Below, one piece after another: positions 1 through 8,671 of a stretch of 35,622 nucleotides of DNA. The stretch is from Akkermansiaceae bacterium (GTDB taxonomy: Bacteria > Verrucomicrobiota > Verrucomicrobiia > Verrucomicrobiales > Akkermansiaceae): NCBI GenBank assembly GCA_903908495.1, contig CAIVSK010000355.1:1-35622 (forward strand), written 5' to 3'. Under the pieces are notes generated by a model that saw nothing but the letters and a program-made list of their open reading frames with translations, searched no databases and had not been told where the DNA came from. The position numbers were made by a program, and so were the translations under genes. Numbering within the stretch: position 1 is the first letter of the stretch; every line of letters begins with the position of its first letter.

Positions 1-1173
1 ATCCCTCCGATTTTGGAGAACCTGATCATCCTCGCCTGCGCGGCGCAGTTGAATTGCTCGTTTTCGCTCCATGGCAGTCCCTATCAAGCTTCGCTCAAGG
101 ATCTGCCCGGAGACTGCAAACTCAAGACCCAGGAATTGCCCGCTCAGGAGGAATGGGACAAGGCGCGTACCATTCAGGATGCGCTGCTCGGACTCGCCGG
201 GCTGCCCAAGCTGATGACGGCCCAGACGCTGGACCACTTCAGCGCTAAAGTGCGGGAAGAAGCCGCCGGCTACGAGAGGCCGGTGAACCAGTTGGTCAGT
301 CTGCTCGCCAGCGAGGCCGGCAGGCAGGGCATTGATGAGGATTTTGACCGGCTGAACGCGGCCCGGGAGGCGCAGCGCTTCCTAGCCTTGGTGAAGTCCC
401 AACAAGGGTGCGCCCTGGTCAAGGCGCTGGCGGCCTTCGCTAGCGATTCGCCGGATGAAGCGATCTCGACCAGCATCAAAGGCACGGAGTCCGTGCTGCA
501 CGTCCTGCCGATCGATCGGAAGACACTGGACCTGACACTCGGTTTGGAATCACCGTTGAAAGACGAGGCGCAGACACTCGAAGCCGAACTGCTGGCCGCA
601 CTGAAGTGGAATGAATATGTCGCCGCGCTGGCTCCGGTAGTCGAAAGAATCAACAGCAGGGCGCTGGCGATTCTGCAGCGGCAGATCCAGGGCAGCAAGG
701 TGGCAGCCACGCCCGGCCCGGAACCTGTGACTTCCGGTCAAGCTGCGGGTGGTGGCATCATACCCCCAGCCCAAGGCGGGGGAATGGCGGTCGCTGCAAA
801 AGCCAGTTGGGCGGGTTCGGACGAAGCCGAGGTGCTGCGGAAGTATGGCAATGATCGCGCCGCTCTCGAACGCAACCGGAAAATCGTCCGTGAGCTGAAG
901 TCGATCTATCGGACGAGCCAGGTGGCGGGCGATAATTTGCCGACCTGGGTGCCAGAGTCGCTCGTGGAGCGCATCCTGGAAGTGCATCACATCGAGTCGC
1001 TCGGCCAAGGCGGCGTGGATGAACGCTCTAACATGATCGTGCTCACTCCCACCCTGCACGCACTGATGCATGTCTGTGAAGATGCCAGGATCGACTTGAA
1101 GACGGGATTGCTATCAATTCCGAGCCAGGGCATCGAACGGAAGATAGCGGTTCACGCTGACCACAACGAATAG
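1..1173 (+). CDS. PglY-like BREX protein, C-terminal part, with fused HNH nuclease domain (5' truncated by window)
   Basis: The reading frame is open from base 1, so this is the 3' end of a longer gene; a TTG at 13 is only an internal possibility. The first ~220 visible residues (hydrophobic stretch then HGSPY near the left edge, helical region ending near base 660) resemble, from memory, the C-terminal part of PglY/DUF6079 BREX ATPases. The position just upstream of pglZ fits type 2 BREX order. A Gly/Pro-rich linker (about 700-800) leads to a C-terminal HNH domain: counting from base 13, His325-His326, Gly333-Gly334, Asn340, His349 and His353 give the H-H, N and H..H pattern of McrA-type HNH nucleases, without zinc cysteines. 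PglY is thought to be an ATPase of the BREX complex. The nuclease domain is the odd part and would add a DNA-cutting function. The ATPase domain is outside the window, so the PglY call is inference from context. Confidence 0.6.
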   Translation: MPPILENLIILACAAQLNCSFSLHGSPYQASLKDLPGDCKLKTQELPAQEEWDKARTIQDALLGLAGLPKLMTAQTLDHFSAKVREEAAGYERPVNQLVSLLASEAGRQGIDEDFDRLNAAREAQRFLALVKSQQGCALVKALAAFASDSPDEAISTSIKGTESVLHVLPIDRKTLDLTLGLESPLKDEAQTLEAELLAALKWNEYVAALAPVVERINSRALAILQRQIQGSKVAATPGPEPVTSGQAAGGGIIPPAQGGGMAVAAKASWAGSDEAEVLRKYGNDRAALERNRKIVRELKSIYRTSQVAGDNLPTWVPESLVERILEVHHIESLGQGGVDERSNMIVLTPTLHALMHVCEDARIDLKTGLLSIPSQGIERKIAVHADHNE

Positions 1174-1181
1174 ATGACCCC

Positions 1182-3881
1182 ATGCCCAGTTTGATACCAG
1201 AACAGTTGAAGGCGCAGATCGACCGGTGGCGTGGCCGCAGGGGCTGGGAGCTGGAGCGTGTGTTTGCGATCCGCACGGACTTCCCCTATGTCGGCGCTCC
1301 AGAGATCACCTGCGATGGCTTGGCAGTGACGGTGGCTGATTGCCGGTCGGACTTGGAGGCCAGAGACCTGCTGCTCCGCCTGAACGCCGGGGATGGTCGC
1401 GGGCTCCTGCTGCTGGTGCGGACGGATGAGGACCGGATCGGCGAGGACGTGCGGGCACGCTTCGCCGGCAAGACGGTTCACACTCTCGATCAGCGGGAGG
1501 TGCTGAAGGAGATCTATCAAGCGACTTCCATTGACCCGAGGATTTCCAACGACGATGCGCTGCTGGAAGCATTGGTGATGTCGGGAGCGGCGGGTCGCAA
1601 GGCACCGGGCGGCACCTTGGATCTGGACTTCGCCTGGAGCGTGATTTTGCGTCAGCCGGACCTTATGCACCAGCGGCCGGATTTGGTGGAAATCCTGCGC
1701 TGGAGCCTGGATGAAGAACGCTGGATGGGAGTGCTTGCACTGGCCGACGATTTGGTGCCGTCGTTCTTCGACTGGGTCGGTGAACGCGCCGGTGAGGTAG
1801 CCCATTGTTTGGAGAGTCTGTTCACCACGGACCAGTCGAATCTATTTCTGCCGCTGGGACTCGTCGCCGGAGATTTGTTTCACGAGCGTTTGGACAAAGC
1901 AGACGGGGCCGCGGATGCACGGGTGCGAATCGAAAACTATCTGAATGGCAAATCCCTCAAATCCACCGAGGCCGCGATGTGGAGCCATGCGGCCCGGGAG
2001 GTGCTGGACAAACGTCCGCCCGAAGAGCGCGATCGCGTCGCCGGACAAGTGGATGCCGTGCTGGAAGGCATCCGGGCGATGCCGCTCGCATCTGCCTTCA
2101 GCTACTCGAAGCAAGGGTTCAAAGACCGCTGGCTGTGCTTCGCCGAAGACATCGACCGACTGGGCAAGCGCAAGTGGGAATCCGGGAGCCGCGCCGTTTT
2201 CAACAGCCTGAGTCAATTGCACGAGCACGCGCTGGCTCCGCGCCACGCACCACGGCTCGCAAGGGCAGAGATGGCGGTCCGCCTAGCCGGCTATGAAACA
2301 AACTTTGCTCCCCAGCGGAAGCGGGCAACCGGCCTGAGCGACTCGGCCCGGGAGTTTGCCACGAACGATTCGTTCATTGACTGGGCGAGGTTCTCCTTGT
2401 CCTGGGGGGATCCACTGCCCGAGGTCGCGGATGTGTATGGGCGCTTGGTCCGGCGGTTAGCCAAGGCCCGTATCGAAGCGCAAGTCGATTTCGGCGACCG
2501 GGTGTGCCACTGGCATGCCGACAACGAGGACGGCAGCAAGGGGCTGATCCCCATTGAGGATGTTGTCGCCAAATGCGTCGAGCCATTGGCCTCACTGCGC
2601 CCGGTGCTGCTGCTGGTGATGGACGGCATGAACTTCCCTGCCTTTCACCAGCTGAGCCGCAGCCTCGAACGGTCCGGATGGGCGGCGCAGCGGCGGGTGA
2701 GTGAAGATTTTCCAACGCGGGTCATGAGTGTCCTGCCCAGCGTGACGGAACATTCGCGCTGGTCGCTTTTCTCCGGGAAGGTACAGGCGGGGCAACGCAG
2801 TACCGAGGTGGTCGCATTTCGCGAGCACGCCGCATTGGCCGATGTCCGCAGCAAGGGCAAGCCGCTCCTCTTTACGAAAAGTGACCTGGGCTCGGAGAAT
2901 AGCGCGGCGCTGTCAATCAAGGTGCGCGACGCTCTCGCCGGCAGCGAGCACCGGGTGGTCGCGGTGGTGATCAATGCCATCGACGACCAACTTAAAACCG
3001 GCGGGCAGCTGTCACTCGACTGGAAAGTGCAGGACATCGGTATCCTGCCAGCCATCCTGGAAGCCGCGGACCAAGGGAAACGCGTGATCGTGATCACGAG
3101 CGATCATGGCCACATTCCGGAATTGGAGAATACCAAAGCGATCGAACGCCAATCCCAAGGGGAGGCCCGCTTCCGTCACGGCGAGGTCAGCGACGAATAT
3201 GAGCGGAAGTTTGCCGGTCAAAGGATCGAGGCCGCCACCGGCTCCACTTCGATCATCATGCCGATCACCGAAACCCTCCGCTATGGTCAAAAGGCGGCCG
3301 GTTATCACGGTGGTGCCTGCGATCTGGAGGTGATGATCCCGCTGGCGGTATTCGCTGCGCCCGACGACGAGCTTGTGGGATACGAAGCGGTGGATGCTCC
3401 ACAGCCGGAGTGGTGGAACTGGCGCAGGGTTTTCCTGGGTGATGGCGTCGCTACGCCGGTAGCAGCCCCGCTCGTCAAACCCAAGTCGAAAAAGAAGCCG
3501 ATTACCAGCGTCGATGAACTGCCACTGTTCGGGGAGGCTCTAGCGGAGAGCGGCAGCCCGCCCGGGGAACCGGTTTGGTTGGCGGAGTTCTTCAAGTCCG
3601 ATGTCTATGCCGAGCAGGAACGTCTGCTGGGCCGCGCCGGGCCAAACAAGGATCACATGCGCAAGGTCCTTTCGGCACTCGATGCGAATGGGGGCACCCT
3701 CCTGATGGAAGCCCTCGCACAGGCGATCAGCGAGCAGTCGCTCAGGATGCAGGGCGTCCTTTCGCGGGTGGCTCGATTCACCAATGTGGACAGCTATGAA
3801 ATTCTGGCAATCGACCGGGACTCCGACACGGTCCGCTTGAACCGCAAATTGCTGGCCAGCCAATTTCAAATAAAACTCTGA
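1182..3881 (+). CDS. pglZ: PglZ, BREX alkaline-phosphatase-superfamily protein
   Basis: 899 aa. PglZ is a core component of every BREX system and belongs to the alkaline phosphatase superfamily. The PglZ domain begins near residue 470, with LLLVMDGMN (metal-binding Asp481), then a P-S-V-T-E-H segment corresponding to the nucleophile region, TSDHGHI (Asp641-His642) and YHGG (His709), so the expected metal ligands are all present. The N-terminal 450 residues are the helical extension usual in PglZ. The start ATG lies 8 bases after the upstream stop, and the stop overlaps the ATG of brxD by one base (TGATG). This indicates a single transcript with translational coupling. No frameshift or missing motif is seen, so the protein should be functional. 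Confidence 0.93.
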   Translation: MPSLIPEQLKAQIDRWRGRRGWELERVFAIRTDFPYVGAPEITCDGLAVTVADCRSDLEARDLLLRLNAGDGRGLLLLVRTDEDRIGEDVRARFAGKTVHTLDQREVLKEIYQATSIDPRISNDDALLEALVMSGAAGRKAPGGTLDLDFAWSVILRQPDLMHQRPDLVEILRWSLDEERWMGVLALADDLVPSFFDWVGERAGEVAHCLESLFTTDQSNLFLPLGLVAGDLFHERLDKADGAADARVRIENYLNGKSLKSTEAAMWSHAAREVLDKRPPEERDRVAGQVDAVLEGIRAMPLASAFSYSKQGFKDRWLCFAEDIDRLGKRKWESGSRAVFNSLSQLHEHALAPRHAPRLARAEMAVRLAGYETNFAPQRKRATGLSDSAREFATNDSFIDWARFSLSWGDPLPEVADVYGRLVRRLAKARIEAQVDFGDRVCHWHADNEDGSKGLIPIEDVVAKCVEPLASLRPVLLLVMDGMNFPAFHQLSRSLERSGWAAQRRVSEDFPTRVMSVLPSVTEHSRWSLFSGKVQAGQRSTEVVAFREHAALADVRSKGKPLLFTKSDLGSENSAALSIKVRDALAGSEHRVVAVVINAIDDQLKTGGQLSLDWKVQDIGILPAILEAADQGKRVIVITSDHGHIPELENTKAIERQSQGEARFRHGEVSDEYERKFAGQRIEAATGSTSIIMPITETLRYGQKAAGYHGGACDLEVMIPLAVFAAPDDELVGYEAVDAPQPEWWNWRRVFLGDGVATPVAAPLVKPKSKKKPITSVDELPLFGEALAESGSPPGEPVWLAEFFKSDVYAEQERLLGRAGPNKDHMRKVLSALDANGGTLLMEALAQAISEQSLRMQGVLSRVARFTNVDSYEILAIDRDSDTVRLNRKLLASQFQIKL

Positions 3882-5200
3882 TGGATGCACCGGTAATTAG
3901 CGCGCAGAAGCGAAGTGAAATCCTCGAAGCGCTTCGTCGGGGCACGGTGCCACGCCGTGGCCTGGATGAGCTGGCCGTCGGGCTGAATGGCTTCGCAACG
4001 ACGGTCGATGAGATGCTGGATCATGTGGAGGCGGGCAACGCTGCCTTCAAAGCCATCCGCGGCGACTACGGCTGCGGCAAGACCTTCTTCTCGCGCTGGA
4101 TTCAGGAGCGTGCGAAGCAGCGGAACTTTGCGGCCGCGGAGGTGCAGATTTCTGAGACGGAAACGCCGCTGCATCGGCTGGAGACCGTCTATCGGAGACT
4201 CATCGAACGCTTGAATCTGGCGGGGACCCGTGAGGGGGCCTTTCGCGACATCATCGACAGTTGGTTCTACTCGCTGGAGGAGGACGTGATTGCCGCCGGC
4301 GCATCGTCCGAGATCGGCCTGCTTGAAGAGACCGAGAAGTTGATGGAGAAACGGCTGGGCGAAGTGGCACGAACGGCCCCGGCATTTTCAGCCGTTCTGC
4401 GTGCCTACCGCCGTGCTCTGGCGGCGGGTGATACCGAGACGGCCGAAGGACTGATCGCGTGGCTTGGCGGCCATCCTAACGTGTCTGCCAAGGTGAAGCG
4501 CGTTGCCGGCATCAAGGGCGAGATCGACCACAAGAGCGCCCTGACGTTTCTCCAGGGCCTGCTGATGGTTCTGCGCGACAGCGGCAACCGCGGGCTAGTC
4601 CTTGTGCTCGACGAGGTGGAGACCTTGCAGCGGGCTCGCTCGGACGTGAGGGATAAAAGTCTCAACGCCTTGCGACAGTTGCTCGACGAACTGGACTCGG
4701 GACGCTTCCCGGGCTTGGTGCTGGTCATCACAGGCACCCCGATCTTCTTCGACGGTCCGCAGGGTGTTAAAAAATCGCAGCCGCTGGCGCAGCGCTTGGC
4801 GACGGAGTTTCAGCAGGACAACCGGTTCGACAACCCGAGAGCGCCGCAGATCCGATTGATGCCCTTCAAGCACGAGTCGCTTGTGGAGATCGGGCAGAAG
4901 GTCAGAAGAATCTTTGTGTCGGGACTGGCCGACGGTGGCCGGGTACTCGCGAAAGTAGACGATCAGGTTATTTCAGCGCTGGCCACTGGCATTGCCGGAC
5001 GATTGGGCGGTGAGGTCGGCCTCGCTCCCAGGATATTCCTCAAGAAGCTCGTCAGCGAACTGCTCGATGTGGTGGAGTTGCACCAAGACTTCAACCCACG
5101 GGAACACTACAAAACCGTGATTTCCGGCGAAGAACTCAACGATGCGGAGCGCACGGCGATCGGCGCGGTCTCGCCGGATGAAATCCAACTCAAGCTGTGA
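3881..5200 (+). CDS. brxD: BrxD, BREX P-loop ATPase
   Basis: 439 aa, the usual size of BrxD. BrxD is an ATP-binding protein of BREX types 2 and 6, encoded between pglZ and brxHI. A P-loop reads GDYGCGKTFF with Lys67, and the Walker B strand VLVLDEVE has Asp244-Glu245. An ITGTP segment after a predicted strand (about residue 284) fits sensor 1 of an AAA-type/ORC-like ATPase. The start overlaps the pglZ stop by one base, and the TGA overlaps the GTG start of brxHI (GTGA), so the three genes are translationally coupled. Its exact role in BREX is not established; a partnership with the BrxHI helicase is suggested by constant co-occurrence. Confidence 0.9.
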   Translation: MDAPVISAQKRSEILEALRRGTVPRRGLDELAVGLNGFATTVDEMLDHVEAGNAAFKAIRGDYGCGKTFFSRWIQERAKQRNFAAAEVQISETETPLHRLETVYRRLIERLNLAGTREGAFRDIIDSWFYSLEEDVIAAGASSEIGLLEETEKLMEKRLGEVARTAPAFSAVLRAYRRALAAGDTETAEGLIAWLGGHPNVSAKVKRVAGIKGEIDHKSALTFLQGLLMVLRDSGNRGLVLVLDEVETLQRARSDVRDKSLNALRQLLDELDSGRFPGLVLVITGTPIFFDGPQGVKKSQPLAQRLATEFQQDNRFDNPRAPQIRLMPFKHESLVEIGQKVRRIFVSGLADGGRVLAKVDDQVISALATGIAGRLGGEVGLAPRIFLKKLVSELLDVVELHQDFNPREHYKTVISGEELNDAERTAIGAVSPDEIQLKL

Positions 5201-7287
5201 GAGAGCGGGCGTCAGATTCTTTTCATCCGCTGCTCCGCCACCATCTGGTCAATACACTGGGGTGGCCGGGACTGAGGCCGTTGCAGGAGTTGGCGGCCAC
5301 GCCGATTCTCGCGGGCGAGCACACTCTCATCATCGCACCAACTGCCGGTGGGAAAACGGAAGCTGCCATTTTGCCTGCCATGTCCCGGCTGCTCACGGAG
5401 AATTGGGAAGGCACCTCGATCCTCTATCTGTGCCCGCTCAAGGCGCTGCTCAACAACCTGCATGGACGGCTGGAGACCTACTTCGGGATGGTCGGCCACG
5501 AGGTGGGCCTGTGGCACGGCGACATTTCTCCTGCGGACCGGAAGAAGATCGAAACCAACAAACCGGCATGCCTGCTGACCACGCCGGAGTCGCTGGAGGT
5601 GATGCTGATCTCCAGCCGCCGGGAGCTGCGGGAGCTGCTGGTCAATGTGCGGATGGTGGTCATCGATGAGATCCACGCCTTCGCCGGGGATGACCGAGGT
5701 CTGCATTTGCTCGCGGTTGTCGAGCGGATCCAAAGGCTGGCGGGCAGGCAGTTTCAACGCACCGGTCTATCGGCTACCGTGGGCAATCCTGAGGTGTTGA
5801 TCGATTGGCTGGCAGGGCATTGCGAGGGCGAGCGGCGGGTCGTGACGGTCGAAGCCGCCAGCGTCGAGGCGGATGTCTGCGTGGACTATGTCGGAAACCT
5901 GGAGAACGCAGCCTATGTGATCAGTCAGCTGCACGGGGGCGAGAAGCGCCTGGTCTTTTGCGACAGCCGGCGGCGCGTCGAGGAGCTGGCGGTCATGCTG
6001 CGGGACCACGGCATCAGTACTTTCGTTTCTCACAGCTCGCTCAGCGCCGAACAGCGCCGTGAAGCGGAGGCCGCTTTCAGCTCAGACACCAACTGCGTCA
6101 TCGTCGCGACCAGCACCCTGGAACTTGGCATCGACGTGGGGGACCTCGATCGCGTCATTCAAATCGACGCACCTAACACGGTGGCGTCCTTCTTGCAGCG
6201 GATCGGCCGCACCGGCCGGCGGCCCGGCTCGTCGCGGAACTGCCTTTTCCTGGCCACATCGGATAACGCGCTGCTGCATGCGACCGCGCTGGTGGCGCTG
6301 TGGGAGAAAGGCTTCGTCGAGCCCATCGTGGCGCCGAGAGATCCCTATCACCTCTTCGTCCAACAACTTCTCGCGATGACGCTACAGACCGGCGGCATGC
6401 GCGTCGATGGCTGGAGGGATTGGCTGGGACAATTCCCTGCCTTTGCGAACCTGCCCGCCGCGGACATCGCGAGCCTGATCCAGCACCTGATCGATTCGAA
6501 GATTTTGTTTTCGGACGGCGTCCTGCTCTCGATTGGCGACGAGGGGGAGAGGCGCTTCGGACGGAAGCATTTCCTAGAACTCGTGTCGGTGTTCACCTCG
6601 CCTCCGTTGTTCGAAGTGGTACATGGCAGCAACAGCATCGGCATGGTCGACTGGTTGACCGTGGCCGTGGAGGAAGGAAAGGAACGCCGACCGCTGATCC
6701 TGAGCGGCCGGGCGTGGGACATCCAGAATATCGACTTCTCAGGCCGCAAGGTGTTTGTCACTCCGAGCACCGCGAAGGGCCGCGCCCGCTGGTATGGACA
6801 GGGGCAAGGGCTCTCCTTTGAGATGGCCCGCGGAGTGAGGGACGTGCTGCTGTCGGCGGAAAGTTCAACCCGCTGGTCGAACCGATGCAGGGCGAAGATG
6901 GAGACCCTTCGCGAGGAATACCGCGCCCGCGGTGTCGAGAGCACCAGCTGCGTCAGCGATCAGGCAGAGAATCATGTGATTTGGTGGAACTTCGCAGGAC
7001 GATTTCTCAACGAGGCTTTCGCTTCCATCCTCGAAACCGGCGCAAGCATCGAGGCGAAGTTCGACGACTTCAGTCTCAAGGTGCCCTACGAAACCGCTGT
7101 CTCAGCGGTTAGGGACACGATTCGCAGAGCGATTGCAGAACCCGACGCCTTGCAGAACCTTCCAGTTTCGAAGCAATGGTTGGATGGCCTGAAATTCTCG
7201 GATTGCCTGCCAGAACGGTTCGCCTCAAGGGCGGCGCGTGGGCGCGTCAGGGTTAGAGAAGACGTGCTTGACCAGATCCGTATTTGA
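5197..7287 (+). CDS. brxHI: BrxHI, Lhr-like DEAD/H-box helicase of BREX
   Basis: 696 aa superfamily 2 helicase. Motifs in order: motif I APTAGGKTE (Lys53), Ib TTPESLEV, II DEIH (Asp157-His160), III LSATVG, IV FCDSRRR, V ATSTLELGIDVG and VI QRIGRTGRRPG. This set matches Lhr-like helicases, including the BREX BrxHI branch. The GTG start at 5197 overlaps the brxD stop by four bases; no ATG in the right place would align better. It is the last gene of the cluster. The next gene on either strand is a tRNA 490 bases downstream, which marks the end of the defence island in this window. Confidence 0.9.
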   Translation: MRERASDSFHPLLRHHLVNTLGWPGLRPLQELAATPILAGEHTLIIAPTAGGKTEAAILPAMSRLLTENWEGTSILYLCPLKALLNNLHGRLETYFGMVGHEVGLWHGDISPADRKKIETNKPACLLTTPESLEVMLISSRRELRELLVNVRMVVIDEIHAFAGDDRGLHLLAVVERIQRLAGRQFQRTGLSATVGNPEVLIDWLAGHCEGERRVVTVEAASVEADVCVDYVGNLENAAYVISQLHGGEKRLVFCDSRRRVEELAVMLRDHGISTFVSHSSLSAEQRREAEAAFSSDTNCVIVATSTLELGIDVGDLDRVIQIDAPNTVASFLQRIGRTGRRPGSSRNCLFLATSDNALLHATALVALWEKGFVEPIVAPRDPYHLFVQQLLAMTLQTGGMRVDGWRDWLGQFPAFANLPAADIASLIQHLIDSKILFSDGVLLSIGDEGERRFGRKHFLELVSVFTSPPLFEVVHGSNSIGMVDWLTVAVEEGKERRPLILSGRAWDIQNIDFSGRKVFVTPSTAKGRARWYGQGQGLSFEMARGVRDVLLSAESSTRWSNRCRAKMETLREEYRARGVESTSCVSDQAENHVIWWNFAGRFLNEAFASILETGASIEAKFDDFSLKVPYETAVSAVRDTIRRAIAEPDALQNLPVSKQWLDGLKFSDCLPERFASRAARGRVRVREDVLDQIRI

Positions 7288-7777
7288 TTTCGGACAAATC
7301 ACGACATTGGCCAAGGAAATGAGAACCCCTTTTGCACACATCCGGCTGAATTCCAATTGTCGCTGGACATCCGCCACAATGTGCTTTGTGTCCTCCGGAC
7401 GGTCAAGGTGGACGTCACCTTCAAGCGCAACATGGTGCTGGCTCCTTCGACACGCGGTGTGCCGAGCGGGCGGTGATACCAGCCGGTAACCCGCCACAGA
7501 GCGGCTGGCTACCAGTTCCGCAGAATCGGGCTCACGCCTGGCGCGATTTCAAATCCTCAATGCCCCTATTATCGTGTAACATATTATATACCAATGTATT
7601 GCTACTATATCAAGCAGTCAAATCCGTGTGATTACTCAAGCCAGCCTCTTGTTACCCGTAGGCTCCGAATCACTGACTAAACCACAGTGGTAAGTCATTC
7701 TCGGAAAAGTGTCCAAGGAATGTCCAAGGGTGTTTTTGGCACGCTCACTCGATTTTCTGTAACTCGTTGAAAATGAG
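7288..7777. other. Gene-free island border between BREX cluster and tRNA-Arg
   Basis: I see no convincing gene here. The stretch contains an AT-rich patch (about 7560-7640) unlike the surrounding GC-rich DNA. It also has two direct repeats of TGTCCAAGG at 7710-7718 and 7721-7729, spaced 11 bases, about one helical turn. Such repeats are typical of arm-type integrase or regulator sites. They lie just outside the 3' end of the tRNA-Arg gene, the classical target of tyrosine-recombinase islands. No integrase gene is visible, and the opposite end of the island is outside the window. An attachment-site junction is therefore inference. Confidence 0.4.
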
Positions 7778-7854
7778 TGGTACACCCGGAGGAACTCGAA
7801 TCCCCAACCTTCTGATTCGTAGTCAGACGCTCTATCCAATTGAGCTACGGGTGC
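7778..7854 (-). tRNA. tRNA-Arg (anticodon ACG)
   Basis: A 77-base cloverleaf on the minus strand. Acceptor stem GCACCCG/CGGGTGT (one G-T pair), D arm with a normal GG-containing loop, anticodon stem TCTGA/TCAGA with loop CTACGAA (anticodon ACG), T loop TTCGAGT, discriminator A and encoded CCA at 7778-7780. All canonical features are present, in contrast to the two tRNA-like genes near 33.9 kb. ACG implies inosine modification and reading of CGU/CGC/CGA. Its 3' end faces the BREX island, as expected if the island integrated at this tRNA. Confidence 0.95.
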
Positions 7855-8032
7855 ATTGCTGCGGGCGCAAAGAAAAGCCGGTGCGCCACAGGGTGTCAAG
7901 GATATTGATGCGGATTTTTTTCAGGCGGCAACGAGGGCCCGAGCGGGCACCCGGCCCGGGCCAGGTATCGGGCGTGAATTCGCCGCGCATCCGGCTTGCC
8001 TTGGGCCGCGAAACCCTTTAGCTAATGCCCGA

Positions 8033-8671
8033 GTGGACACCGAAATTCCAACCATCCGCCGCGGTTCATCCTGGTTGCGCACCGTGGTGCGCGGCGCGCT
8101 GATCTGCGCCGGATCGCTCGCCATCCTGCTGCCAGCCTGGCTGCCGAACCGACCATCGGTGCCCTTGGGACACGGCACGGTGGCGCTGCTGCAGGCGCTG
8201 CTGCTGGCGGCAGCGTCGGCGGTGTTTTTCGGGGCGACGGCGCATGCCGGGCGCAACCGGCCGGTATGCCGCATTCTCGCGCTGGGGCTGGCGGCGGCAG
8301 TCATCGGCAAGGTGGAGGATTTCGCGTCGCTGATCATGGGGCGGCATTTTCCCGAAAACTGGGTGGTGGGGGCGATGCTGTTGGTAGCGCTGGCCACCGC
8401 CATCCGGCATCGGCGGGTGGTGTTGCAATTTGTCGGCACGGTGGGCACCCATGCGGGCAGCGGCCTGATCGCGGCGGCGTTGCTGCTTCTGTATGTGTTT
8501 AACCGGATCATCGGCAGGGCGCGGTTTTGGCAGGCCGCGCTGGGTGACGCCTACGCGCCGGAGGTCCCCCGGATTTGCAAGGGCTACCTGGATTTGCTTG
8601 CCTGCTACCTGCTGTTCATCGGGGCCATCGGCTTGGCCCTGACACTGGCCCGCCGCGAAGACCCCGAATGA
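8033..8671 (+). CDS. Small polytopic membrane protein of unknown function
   Basis: About 212 aa from a GTG at 8033. The open frame extends upstream into the tRNA region, but that part reads as non-coding, so I chose this start. There are about six hydrophobic segments separated by short Arg-rich loops, beginning near residues 16-37, and no recognisable domain. The stop overlaps the ATG of the downstream glycosyltransferase by four bases (ATGA), so the two are translationally coupled. A role in membrane-associated glycan or envelope assembly together with that enzyme is plausible. The product family is not recognised. Confidence 0.65.
   Translation: MDTEIPTIRRGSSWLRTVVRGALICAGSLAILLPAWLPNRPSVPLGHGTVALLQALLLAAASAVFFGATAHAGRNRPVCRILALGLAAAVIGKVEDFASLIMGRHFPENWVVGAMLLVALATAIRHRRVVLQFVGTVGTHAGSGLIAAALLLLYVFNRIIGRARFWQAALGDAYAPEVPRICKGYLDLLACYLLFIGAIGLALTLARREDPE

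Noticed and set aside
7530..7560. Resemblance of this stretch to about 24730-24760 (GATTTCAAATCC-type core)
   Set aside because: The match is short and of moderate identity; without a search it cannot be told from chance.
7636..7899. Minus-strand frame spanning tRNA-Arg
   Set aside because: Its N-terminal part is the typical spurious translation of a tRNA gene; no real protein is supported.
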